The translations under genes and the position numbers were made by a program. The notes under the pieces were generated by a model. That model was not told where the DNA came from, made no database searches, and worked only from the letters and a program-made list of their open reading frames with translations. From contig VFKQ01000259.1 of NCBI GenBank assembly GCA_009885445.1, positions 1 to 6,130 of the forward strand: a stretch of 6,130 nucleotides of DNA, read 5' to 3'. Origin of the DNA: Anaerolineaceae bacterium. GTDB lineage: Bacteria; Chloroflexota; Anaerolineae; Anaerolineales; Villigracilaceae. Below, piece after piece: positions 1-5,190 of the stretch. How positions within the stretch are numbered: position 1 is the first letter of the stretch; each line of letters opens with the position of its first letter.

Positions 1-1259
1 TGCGTGTGCCGCGCATTTCGGGACACACATTTATTGATGACCAATCTTATAAAACCGAAAGCGAAAAACGTAATGATCTAAAACGCGACCCGTTGACTCG
101 ACTCAAGAAATTTTTGCCCGATTTGGATTGGCCCGCCCTCGAAGCGGACGCCGAAGCCGAGGTGCATGCCGCCCACGAATTCGTCGCCTCGTCGCCCGAC
201 CCCGAAGCGGATTCAGTCGCGAGTCATTTGTTCGCGGCTCCAGAATCGTACGGGCACGGCGGCGCCGTGCCCCAACCAGATCTAACCAGAATCAATTTAA
301 TCGACGCCGTGCGCCGCACCCTCGAAGCCGAGATGACTCGCGACCCGCGCGTGCTCGTCTTCGGCGAGGACGTGGGCGCGAAGGGCGGCGTCCACGGGGC
401 CACGGCGCACATGCAGGAAAAATTTGGCGCGGGTCGAGTGTTCGACACGTCACTTTCGGAGGAGGGAATCATCGGCAGCGCGGTCGGCCTCTCGCTGGCG
501 GGACTGAGGCCTGTGCCCGAGATTCAATTTAGAAAATACGCAGACCCCGCCACCGAACAGATCAACGACGCAGGCACTCTGCGCTGGCGCACGGCGGGAA
601 AATTTTCCGCGCCGATGGTCGTGCGGATTCCTGTCGGCTTCGGAAAAAAAACCGGCGACCCGTGGCACTCTGTGACGGGCGAGGCGATTTACGCGCACAC
701 TCTCGGCTGGAGACTGGCCTTCCCCTCGAACGCCGAGGACGCGGTGGGACTGCTCCGCTCGGCGTTGCGCGGCGAGGACCCGACAATATTTTTTGAGCAT
801 CGCGCATTACTCGACACAGCGATTGCGCGCCGTCCATACCCGGGCGATGATTATGTTTTAAATTTTGGAGAGGCCGCAACGCTGACGAAGGGCGACGCGC
901 TGACGGTGGTCACTTGGGGGGCGATGACGCATCGGGTCGTTGAAGCCGCTCAAAGCGCGGAAAGACGCGTGGAAATTCTCGACCTGCGCACCATCGTCCC
1001 GTGGGATAAGTCGCGCGTGCTTGAGTCGGTGCGCAAAACGGGGAAGTGTCTCATCGTGCATGAAGATGCCATCACCGGCGGATTCGGCGCGGAGATCGCG
1101 GCGGTCATCGCGGAAGAATCTTTTACCGACCTCGACGCGCCAATCTCACGAATGGCCGTGCCGGACGTGCCCATCCCTTATAATATGGCGCTGATGAACG
1201 CGGTGCTCCCACAGACTGCAGACATTGCGCGAAAAATCCAATCCATGCTTGCTTATTAA
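1..1259 (+). CDS. 2-oxoacid dehydrogenase E1, fused alpha/beta type (5' partial)
   Basis: This is the thiamine-diphosphate-dependent E1 of a 2-oxoacid (branched-chain or pyruvate-like) dehydrogenase complex, which decarboxylates the oxoacid and passes the acyl group to E2 lipoate. The frame is open to the left edge, so the GTG at 6 is probably internal. Counting residues from it, residues 3-37 (RISGHTFIDD, then RDPLTRLKKFL) match the C-terminal end of an E1 alpha subunit. A linker rich in acidic residues and alanine (about 45-90) leads into a complete E1 beta part from about 96. That part has FGEDVG (119-124), LSEEG with the likely cofactor-contacting Glu152, EIQFRKYADPATEQI (172-186), DPWHS with the likely active-site His221, PSNAEDA (240-246) and a C-terminal transketolase domain (VTWGAM, LRTIVPWD, VHED). 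Known separate subunits end or start where this chain continues, so it is a fusion. Substrate is not decided by the sequence. The next gene is probably cotranscribed. Confidence 0.9.
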   Translation, partial: RVPRISGHTFIDDQSYKTESEKRNDLKRDPLTRLKKFLPDLDWPALEADAEAEVHAAHEFVASSPDPEADSVASHLFAAPESYGHGGAVPQPDLTRINLIDAVRRTLEAEMTRDPRVLVFGEDVGAKGGVHGATAHMQEKFGAGRVFDTSLSEEGIIGSAVGLSLAGLRPVPEIQFRKYADPATEQINDAGTLRWRTAGKFSAPMVVRIPVGFGKKTGDPWHSVTGEAIYAHTLGWRLAFPSNAEDAVGLLRSALRGEDPTIFFEHRALLDTAIARRPYPGDDYVLNFGEAATLTKGDALTVVTWGAMTHRVVEAAQSAERRVEILDLRTIVPWDKSRVLESVRKTGKCLIVHEDAITGGFGAEIAAVIAEESFTDLDAPISRMAVPDVPIPYNMALMNAVLPQTADIARKIQSMLAY

Positions 1260-1264
1260 AGGAG
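1260..1264 (+). promoter_or_regulatory. Ribosome binding site of the small membrane protein
   Basis: AGGAG lies directly after the E1 stop codon (TAA, 1257-1259) and six bases before the ATG at 1271. This decides the start and suggests translational coupling to E1. Confidence 0.8.
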
Positions 1265-1270
1265 AACCCG

Positions 1271-1600
1271 ATGAAAGAACCTATGCACGACGATGAAGAA
1301 ATGATGACCCTGCACAAAGAAAGCGCGCTGATGCAAATTGCCACCTGGTCGAAGGTGGTGGGCTGGGCTTTGCTGGTGATCTACCTGATTATTTTTCTTG
1401 GCCAATTTAATCAGGTGCTCACTGCTTTCAACGCGGGGCAGTTGCCCACCGACGCATTGGGCCTGGCTACCGTGGTTGCTAATCTTGTTTACCTGCCGGC
1501 CACCGGCGCCTTTTACTTTTTGATCTTGCAAGGCCTCGCGCAGGGTCTGTACATCGCCAGCGACTTGTTCGCCGTTACCGAAGACGTTGAGGATATGTAA
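1271..1600 (+). CDS. Small two-helix membrane protein of unknown function
   Basis: I do not recognise this 109-residue protein. The N-terminus is acidic and methionine-rich (MKEPMHDDEEMM). Two hydrophobic segments follow, at about 26-46 (around VVGWALLVIYLIIFLG) and about 63-90 (LGLATVVANLVYLPATGAF and onward). A short polar loop with NAGQLPTD separates them, and the tail is acidic (TEDVEDM). This suggests an inner-membrane hairpin with both ends on the same side, probably cytoplasmic; that topology is inferred. There is no signal peptide, cysteine pair or catalytic motif. The gene sits 11 bases after the E1 gene with a good AGGAG ribosome site, so the two are probably one transcript, but nothing in the protein explains a role in oxoacid oxidation. 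Confidence 0.75.
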   Translation: MKEPMHDDEEMMTLHKESALMQIATWSKVVGWALLVIYLIIFLGQFNQVLTAFNAGQLPTDALGLATVVANLVYLPATGAFYFLILQGLAQGLYIASDLFAVTEDVEDM

Positions 1601-1622
1601 AAGTTTTTTTCGAAATCTTTTC

Positions 1623-1689
1623 ACCACGGAGATCACAGAGTTCACGAAGAAAAAAATTAAATCTCTGTGTACTCTGTGTACTCTGTGGT
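1623..1689. repeat. 9-nt-periodic inverted repeat (CACAGAG type)
   Basis: The left arm 1623-1649 consists of three 9-base units (ACCACGGAG, ATCACAGAG, TTCACGAAG). The right arm 1663-1689 consists of three more (CTCTGTGTA twice, then CTCTGTGGT). By hand, 21 of 27 positions are complementary, with a 13-base A/T loop. It occupies most of the 143-base gap between the membrane protein and the isomerase gene. Repeats of this CACAGAG form are known as scattered intergenic elements in many bacteria. It could form a hairpin and weakly terminate transcription, but there is no clear T-tract. I see no gene in the gap. Confidence 0.75.
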
Positions 1690-1730
1690 AAATACCTTCC
1701 ATAATTATCAAGCATAAGAACTTCTTGCCA

Positions 1731-1736
1731 AGAGGA
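1731..1736 (+). promoter_or_regulatory. Ribosome binding site deciding a TTG start
   Basis: AGAGGA is seven bases upstream of TTG 1744. The next in-frame ATG (1768) lacks such a site, so the TTG start is preferred. Confidence 0.6.
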
Positions 1737-1743
1737 TATTCCA

Positions 1744-2820
1744 TTGAACCTCGACGACCTTGAACTGATGCGGCGCATCGACGCGCAAAACATGCTGGCC
1801 GAGATTGACGGCTTGCCCGATCAGTTGGCACGCGCGTATGAGATTGGGCAACAGACTTCGGAAGCGCCAAAGAGCGGCGAGACTTCCGAAGTCTCGCTCG
1901 TCCTCATCGCCGGCATGGGCGGCTCGGCCATCGGCGCGGATTTGCTCTCGGCCTATCTCGCGGATATTTGTCCCGTGCCCGTCATCGTCCATCGTGATTA
2001 CGGCCTGCCCGCGTTTGCAAAAGGCGCGGAGACTCTCGTCATCTGCTCCTCGCACTCGGGGGACACCGAAGAGACTCTCGACTCGTTCGAGTCTGCGCGT
2101 AAAAACGGTTGTCGCATCATCGTCATTTGCACGGGCGGCGAGCTGGCCAAACGCGCCGACGAAAATAAAATCATGCGCATCAGTTTCGAGCACACAGGTC
2201 AGCCGCGCGCCGCCGTGGGATTCTCGTTTGGGATTCTGCTCGGCATTTTTGTCAATCTCGGTTTGATTCCGAATCAAGCCGAAGATGTGGCCAGCGCCGT
2301 GGCGTGGATGAAACGCTCGCAGGGACATTTTCACGCCGACGTGCCCGCCGTCAAAAATCCAGCCAAGCGTTACGCTGGTCAACTCATGGGCCGCTGGGTG
2401 ACCGTCTTCGGCGCGGGCATGCTGGTGCCTGTTGCGCGGCGCATCAAAGGTCAAATCAACGAGCACGCCAAGTCCGTGGCCAATTTCGACGCGCTCCCCG
2501 AAGCCGACCACAACTCTCTCGAAGGACTCACGCATCCCGCCGAGGTGCTCATGCCGCACGCCATGAATTTATTTCTGCGCGCGCCCTCCGACCATCCGCG
2601 CAACCGCGTGCGCATTGACCTCACCAAACAAACCTTCATGGTCGAGGGCGCCAACACCGACTTCCTCGACGCGCGCGGCGACACCCGTCTCGCGCACATG
2701 TGGACGCTGATTCTCTTCGGCGACTACATGGCCTACTACCTCGCCATCGCCTACAAAGTGGACCCGACTCCCGTGAAGCGATTGGTCAACTTCAAAACGG
2801 CGTTGAAAGAAAAAAATTAA
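1744..2820 (+). CDS. Bifunctional phosphoglucose/phosphomannose isomerase
   Basis: This 358-residue SIS-fold enzyme interconverts glucose 6-phosphate or mannose 6-phosphate with fructose 6-phosphate, linking glycolysis/gluconeogenesis to mannose metabolism in the cytoplasm. Length and order fit the archaeal-type PGI/PMI family. The N-terminal LDDLELMRRIDAQNML is the usual opening and supports the TTG start with AGAGGA upstream. GMGGSAIGADL (57-67) is the first sugar-phosphate loop. SSHSGDTEET (102-111) is the serine-rich phosphate loop, where relatives usually have SYSGNTEET. KGQINEHAK (235-243) holds the likely catalytic base Glu240, and EADHN (253-257) holds His256, the likely ring-opening residue. 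The C-terminal FGDYMAYYLA and KVDPTPVKRL (325-347) is the family signature. The His and Asp changes in the phosphate loop are conservative, so activity is expected. Inverted repeats flank the gene on both sides, so it is probably transcribed alone. Confidence 0.93.
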   Translation: MNLDDLELMRRIDAQNMLAEIDGLPDQLARAYEIGQQTSEAPKSGETSEVSLVLIAGMGGSAIGADLLSAYLADICPVPVIVHRDYGLPAFAKGAETLVICSSHSGDTEETLDSFESARKNGCRIIVICTGGELAKRADENKIMRISFEHTGQPRAAVGFSFGILLGIFVNLGLIPNQAEDVASAVAWMKRSQGHFHADVPAVKNPAKRYAGQLMGRWVTVFGAGMLVPVARRIKGQINEHAKSVANFDALPEADHNSLEGLTHPAEVLMPHAMNLFLRAPSDHPRNRVRIDLTKQTFMVEGANTDFLDARGDTRLAHMWTLILFGDYMAYYLAIAYKVDPTPVKRLVNFKTALKEKN

Positions 2821-2838
2821 ACACAACCCACAGGGTGC

Positions 2839-2936
2839 TTCGCAAAGGACACGAAGTACACAAAGTTAAAAGCGAAACTGAATTTCCTTCGTGACACTTC
2901 GACAAGCTCAGCGCGCGCCTTTGTGACCCTTCGCGG
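2839..2936. repeat. Interrupted 9-nt-periodic inverted repeat (second copy of the element type)
   Basis: Left arm 2839-2865 is TTCGCAAAG, GACACGAAG, TACACAAAG. The right arm has units CTTCGTGAC (2887-2895), CTTTGTGAC (2919-2927) and CCTTCGCGG (2928-2936). The first right unit is separated from the other two by 23 bases. The 9-base unit and the three-plus-three layout match the element at 1623-1689, although the base content differs (AAG/CTT core rather than GAG/CTC). It fills most of the 126-base gap between the isomerase and the creatininase-family gene. The remainder of the gap holds no gene that I can see. Confidence 0.6.
2897..2911. repeat. CTTCGACAAGCTCAG short dispersed repeat
   Basis: This 15-base motif is, from general knowledge, a very common dispersed intergenic sequence in many bacterial genomes. 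Here it lies inside the 23-base stretch that separates units of the 2839-2936 inverted repeat, as though one small repeat had entered another. Only one copy is in the window. Confidence 0.5.
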
Positions 2937-2946
2937 TAAAAAAATT

Positions 2947-4095
2947 ATGACTATTTTTTTTAACTACAACGATATGACCTGGCCCGAAGTGGCGGACTTG
3001 CCCCGCGACGTGCCGCTCATCCTGCCCCTCGGCTCAAACACGGACTGGGAGCGGGTGGCCGCTTTACTGGGAAATCCTGCGCGCCTCGGCATCCTGCCGT
3101 CGTTCCCCTTCGGCTTTCCCGGTAGCGGACTCGAAGTGGAGCTACATCTCCTCGCCGCATACATAGATAATTTACTGCAAAGTTTACGCGACGATGGGTT
3201 TACGCGCGTATATGCGCTCGTGTCTGATAGACGGGGTTCAAAATTTGCTCTGCAAAAATATTTGCGCGATCTACAGCTTCCGCCGGCCAGCTTTCAGCCC
3301 CTCACAATTCCCGATTCCGCAAAAGACAAAGTCATCCTGCTCCCCATCGGCCACACCGAGCAACACGGATTCCACCTGCCGCTTTCCGTGGACACGATCA
3401 TCATCAACGCCATCGCGCAAGGGACGGCGGCGCGAGTCCCTGAGTTGGCCTACGCGATGCCCGTCATGCCCTACGGAGTCAGCACACATCGCTCCTCTTT
3501 CGCCGCGACAATGAACGCGGGCGGACGCGCCTTCGAAGATTTCTGGCTCGGCGTGATAGACACGCTCGTCGCGCGCGGCTTCAATCGTTTTTATCTAATG
3601 AGCGGGCACGGCGGCAACGGCTCCTTCCTCGTCAACATCGTCAAATACGCCGGTGAGCGCCACCGACGAATTTTCTGCGCGACGGCTTTTCTGCATACCT
3701 CCGGTCACATTGGCGGACCGGCCATCGAAAAATATCGCACCTCGAAAATCGGCGGCATGGGTCACGCCGGCGAACTCGAAACCTCCTACATGCTGCATCT
3801 GCGCCCGGACCTGTGTCACATGGAACGCGTCGTGGACGAAACGGACTTTGTCGCCACGCCCAACTATTACATGGACTGGATCGAAGGCGGCAGTCTCATC
3901 GCCAACCCGCCCTGGGACGATGACACAAAGACCGGCGCATACGGCGCGGGCAGTCACGCCACCGCCGAAAAGGGACGTCTCTGGCTGGAAGCCGCCGTCG
4001 AGGAGAAGGCTGTCCACGTGGCGGAGATTCATGAACAGCATCGTCGCCGCGAACAGCGGAGGAATGAGGGTTATGGGTTGTGGGGGAAGAAATAG
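2947..4095 (+). CDS. Creatininase-family amidohydrolase with an extra degenerate N-terminal half
   Basis: This is a metal-dependent amidohydrolase of the creatininase/MftE/FAPy-deformylase group (substrate unknown), 382 residues from ATG 2947. Typical members have about 240-260. An in-frame GTG at 2923 lies inside an inverted repeat and was rejected; no strong ribosome site is visible. The complete domain begins near 125: LPIGHTEQHG with ligand-type Glu138 and His140, Asp149, MPYGVSTHRSSF (175-186), SGHGGNG with His221, and HAGELETS (273-280). All expected metal-site residues are present. Residues about 12-110 look like a shrunken copy of the same fold: VPLILPLGS, then ILPSFPFG, then a helix-strand DDGFTRVYALVSD matching ARGFNRFYLMSGH. 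They lack every metal ligand. The C-terminal tail is Arg-rich, ending GYGLWGKK, and its DNA is repeated at 5033-5131. Confidence 0.85.
   Translation: MTIFFNYNDMTWPEVADLPRDVPLILPLGSNTDWERVAALLGNPARLGILPSFPFGFPGSGLEVELHLLAAYIDNLLQSLRDDGFTRVYALVSDRRGSKFALQKYLRDLQLPPASFQPLTIPDSAKDKVILLPIGHTEQHGFHLPLSVDTIIINAIAQGTAARVPELAYAMPVMPYGVSTHRSSFAATMNAGGRAFEDFWLGVIDTLVARGFNRFYLMSGHGGNGSFLVNIVKYAGERHRRIFCATAFLHTSGHIGGPAIEKYRTSKIGGMGHAGELETSYMLHLRPDLCHMERVVDETDFVATPNYYMDWIEGGSLIANPPWDDDTKTGAYGAGSHATAEKGRLWLEAAVEEKAVHVAEIHEQHRRREQRRNEGYGLWGKK
3997..4095 (+). repeat. Direct repeat, left copy (3' end of creatininase gene)
   Basis: These last ~99 bases of the creatininase-family gene recur at 5033-5131. The final 78 bases, including the TAG stop, match at 69 positions counted by hand. 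The two copies bracket the three-gene cassette. Confidence 0.85.
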
Positions 4096-4167
4096 GAATA
4101 ATTTAAAGAGGTGTTTCCCTGAGCGGGTAGATTGATTTTGATGTATATTTAGGCCATCATCACTTTT

Positions 4168-4171
4168 GGAG
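4168..4171 (+). promoter_or_regulatory. Ribosome binding site deciding a GTG start
   Basis: GGAG is six bases upstream of GTG 4178. An in-frame TTG at 4166 overlaps this site and has no ribosome site of its own, so GTG is the better start. Confidence 0.65.
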
Positions 4172-4177
4172 CCGCAT

Positions 4178-4459
4178 GTGTTTGAACGTATTCTCAACCA
4201 ATTGAGCGAGAAAGTCCGCACACGACAATATGTAATGACCATTCATGCCGATGAAGAGATGGACGAAGACGGCCTGACGATTTTCGATGTGGAAAGTGTT
4301 GTTCTATCCGGCAAAATCATTGAAAGACAAAAAGATAGTTCCAGCGCCGAATGGAAGTACCTCGTCAAAGGCGAAGCGTTGAATGGCGACCCTGTGATTG
4401 CTGTTACGAAAATTAGCCCAACAGGAAAACTGGTGTTTGTCACTATTTATCGTGACTAA
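4178..4459 (+). CDS. DUF4258-domain protein, probable toxin of a toxin-antitoxin-like pair
   Basis: This 93-residue protein starts at GTG 4178 (GGAG six bases before) and fits the DUF4258 family. A leading helix (FERILNQLSEKVRT) is followed by a strand with YVMTIHADEEMDEDGLT, where the His and the acidic run are the family hallmark. Then come FDVESVVLSGKIIERQ, a central EWKYLVKG strand, and the closing SPTGKLVFVTIY strand. Members are small compact proteins of RelE/BrnT-like appearance and are often encoded just before a YgiT-type zinc-finger protein; that arrangement is present here, and the next gene's ribosome site overlaps this stop codon. A toxin role is predicted for such pairs but is an inference here. 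Base composition is about 43-47% GC in sampled stretches, against about 60% in the creatininase gene, which suggests transfer. Confidence 0.85.
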   Translation: MFERILNQLSEKVRTRQYVMTIHADEEMDEDGLTIFDVESVVLSGKIIERQKDSSSAEWKYLVKGEALNGDPVIAVTKISPTGKLVFVTIYRD

Positions 4460-4463
4460 GGAG
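4458..4463 (+). promoter_or_regulatory. Ribosome binding site overlapping the DUF4258 stop
   Basis: AAGGAG overlaps the TAA stop (4457-4459) of the DUF4258 gene and is six bases from ATG 4470. This indicates coupled translation and rejects the longer upstream start at 4398. Confidence 0.85.
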
Positions 4464-4469
4464 AAACTT

Positions 4470-4703
4470 ATGATTTGCGACAATTGCGGCAAGAACGGAG
4501 CCGAAACCCATTACGTCACACGCAGTTACGGCAAAGGTGCAGATTTGCTGATTATTGAAAAGGTGCCCGTAGTGACTTGCCCAAACTGCGGAGAGACCTA
4601 TCTCACGGCGGAAACACTGCATGAGCTGGCGAGAATTAAGCTTCACCGCAAAAATTTGGCAAAATTGAAAAGAGTTGCGGTAGCGGAGTTCGTGGAAGGA
4701 TAG
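4470..4703 (+). CDS. YgiT-type zinc-finger protein, probable antitoxin
   Basis: This 77-residue protein has two CxxC pairs, Cys3/Cys6 (MICDNCG) and Cys37/Cys40 (TCPNCGETYLT). They flank a strand-rich stretch with THYVTRSYGKG and LLIIEKVPVV. This is the zinc-binding module of YgiT/MqsA antitoxins. After the finger comes a helix (ETLHELARIKLHRKN) and a short basic-then-acidic tail. It stops before the HTH DNA-binding domain of full MqsA (about 131 residues), so it would neutralise a partner by protein contact, or would need another factor for autoregulation. The longer reading from 4398 runs through the upstream gene and is rejected, because ATG 4470 has a perfect ribosome site. The partner is most likely the preceding DUF4258 protein. 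Composition is AT-rich, about 42% GC in a sampled line. Confidence 0.88.
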   Translation: MICDNCGKNGAETHYVTRSYGKGADLLIIEKVPVVTCPNCGETYLTAETLHELARIKLHRKNLAKLKRVAVAEFVEG

Positions 4704-4745
4704 GGTGCTCTGCTGGGACGCCTGTGCTCGATGATGATGTGAAAT

Positions 4746-5036
4746 ATGGAACATCCAATTTATCGCATTACGGATTTTGAGATTATTGCCCCCTACACTT
4801 TACGAATAAAATTCAACGATGCCACTGAACAAGTCATTAATTTCGAGCCGATCCTGCACGGTGAAATCTATGGCCCGCTGCGTGACTTGACCCTGTTCAA
4901 CCAGGTGAGACTCGACCCCGAAGTCCACACCCTGGTCTGGCCGAATGACGCCGATTTCGATCCCGCAGATTTACACGACTGGCCTGAAATTGAAAAGGGA
5001 TTCATTGAACATATCCGCTCGTGGGAAACTGCGTAG
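4746..5036 (+). CDS. DUF2442-domain protein
   Basis: This 96-residue protein fits DUF2442: an N-terminal strand ITDFEIIAPYTLRIKFND, VINFEPILHGEIYGPLRD (32-47), LFNQVRLDPEVHTLVWPNDADFDPADLHDW (50-79) and a short helical tail. The PLRD and VWPN-ADFDP motifs are family marks. DUF2442 genes commonly stand next to a DUF4160 gene and the two are treated as a putative toxin-antitoxin pair; no DUF4160 gene is present here, so this one appears orphaned or recruited. An in-frame TGA at 4740 makes ATG 4746 the earliest ATG start, but no good ribosome site precedes it. The 42-base gap from the zinc-finger gene holds nothing recognisable. The first 60 bases are about 37% GC and the middle about 58%. The stop codon (5034-5036) falls at the left end of the direct repeat. 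Confidence 0.82.
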   Translation: MEHPIYRITDFEIIAPYTLRIKFNDATEQVINFEPILHGEIYGPLRDLTLFNQVRLDPEVHTLVWPNDADFDPADLHDWPEIEKGFIEHIRSWETA

Positions 5037-5131
5037 AAGGAGAAGGCTTCCGCGTGGCGGAGATTCAAGAACAGCATCGCCGACGCGAGGAACGCAGGAA
5101 TGCGGGGTATGGGTTGTGGGGGAAGAAATAG
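5033..5131 (+). pseudogene. Remnant/duplicate of the creatininase-family gene 3' end (right direct repeat)
   Basis: Bases 5054-5131 encode 25 codons plus TAG and match 4018-4095 at 69 of 78 positions. Both copies end GYGLWGKK. Of the eight differing codons, five are synonymous, and the three changed residues are His to Gln, Gln to Glu and Glu to Ala. That pattern suggests the copy diverged while still part of a working gene. Further left, 5033-5053 matches 3997-4017 with one single-base insertion and one deletion. No start codon or remaining creatininase body lies in front: the sequence changes at once to the DUF2442 gene, in another frame. It is therefore either the last fragment of a replaced tandem paralogue or an att-like duplication made by insertion of the cassette. 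Confidence 0.8.
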
Positions 5132-5136
5132 AATTC

Positions 5137-5190
5137 GGTTAATTATTGTAGGGACGCAGCAATGCTGCGTCCCTACATTGTTAATCAACC
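5137..5190. repeat. Long hairpin between convergent genes
   Basis: A perfect 15-base inverted repeat, TGTAGGGACGCAGCA at 5147-5161 and its complement at 5163-5177, has a one-base centre. An outer stem extends it: GGTTAATTA (5137-5145) against TAATCAACC (5182-5190), with one A-C mismatch. The last base of the outer arm is the final base of the FtsK stop codon. Sequences of the GTAGGGACGC...GCGTCCCTAC type are known as repeated intergenic palindromes in several phyla, so this is likely one member of a family. Lying between convergent genes, it could act as a bidirectional terminator, but no U-tract follows it on either strand. Confidence 0.85.

Noticed and set aside
1721..1736. TCTTGCCAAGA hairpin masking the isomerase ribosome site
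   Set aside because: The stem is only four base pairs, too weak to call a regulatory structure.
1708..2559. Long reverse-strand open frame (283 codons) opposite the isomerase gene
   Set aside because: It is a shadow of a GC-rich coding strand. The forward frame carries clear PGI/PMI motifs, and the reverse product has no recognisable domain.
2923..2946. GTG 2923 as the start of the creatininase-family protein
   Set aside because: It lies inside the right arm of an inverted repeat and would add eight residues (MTLRGKKI) of repeat-derived sequence. ATG 2947 is more plausible.
4131..4150. Possible promoter (TTGATT and TATATT) before the DUF4258 gene
   Set aside because: The two boxes are only six bases apart, and no -35-like sequence sits at the proper distance.
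4166..4177. TTG 4166 as the start of the DUF4258 protein
   Set aside because: The TTG overlaps the GGAG that is ideally spaced for GTG 4178, and it has no ribosome site upstream.
3595..4242. Reverse open frame whose middle resembles that of another reverse frame at 4868-5218
   Set aside because: The similarity is only the antisense reading of the creatininase 3'-end direct repeat. It does not indicate a reverse-strand gene pair.
4398..4469. Longer zinc-finger protein starting at 4398
   Set aside because: The extra 24 residues would overlap the 3' end of the DUF4258 gene, and the start at 4470 has a perfect AAGGAG and begins with the family-typical MxCDxC.
5147..5185. Standard intrinsic terminator
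   Set aside because: The stem is strong, but no run of T follows on either strand, so it is listed as an inverted repeat with only possible terminator activity.
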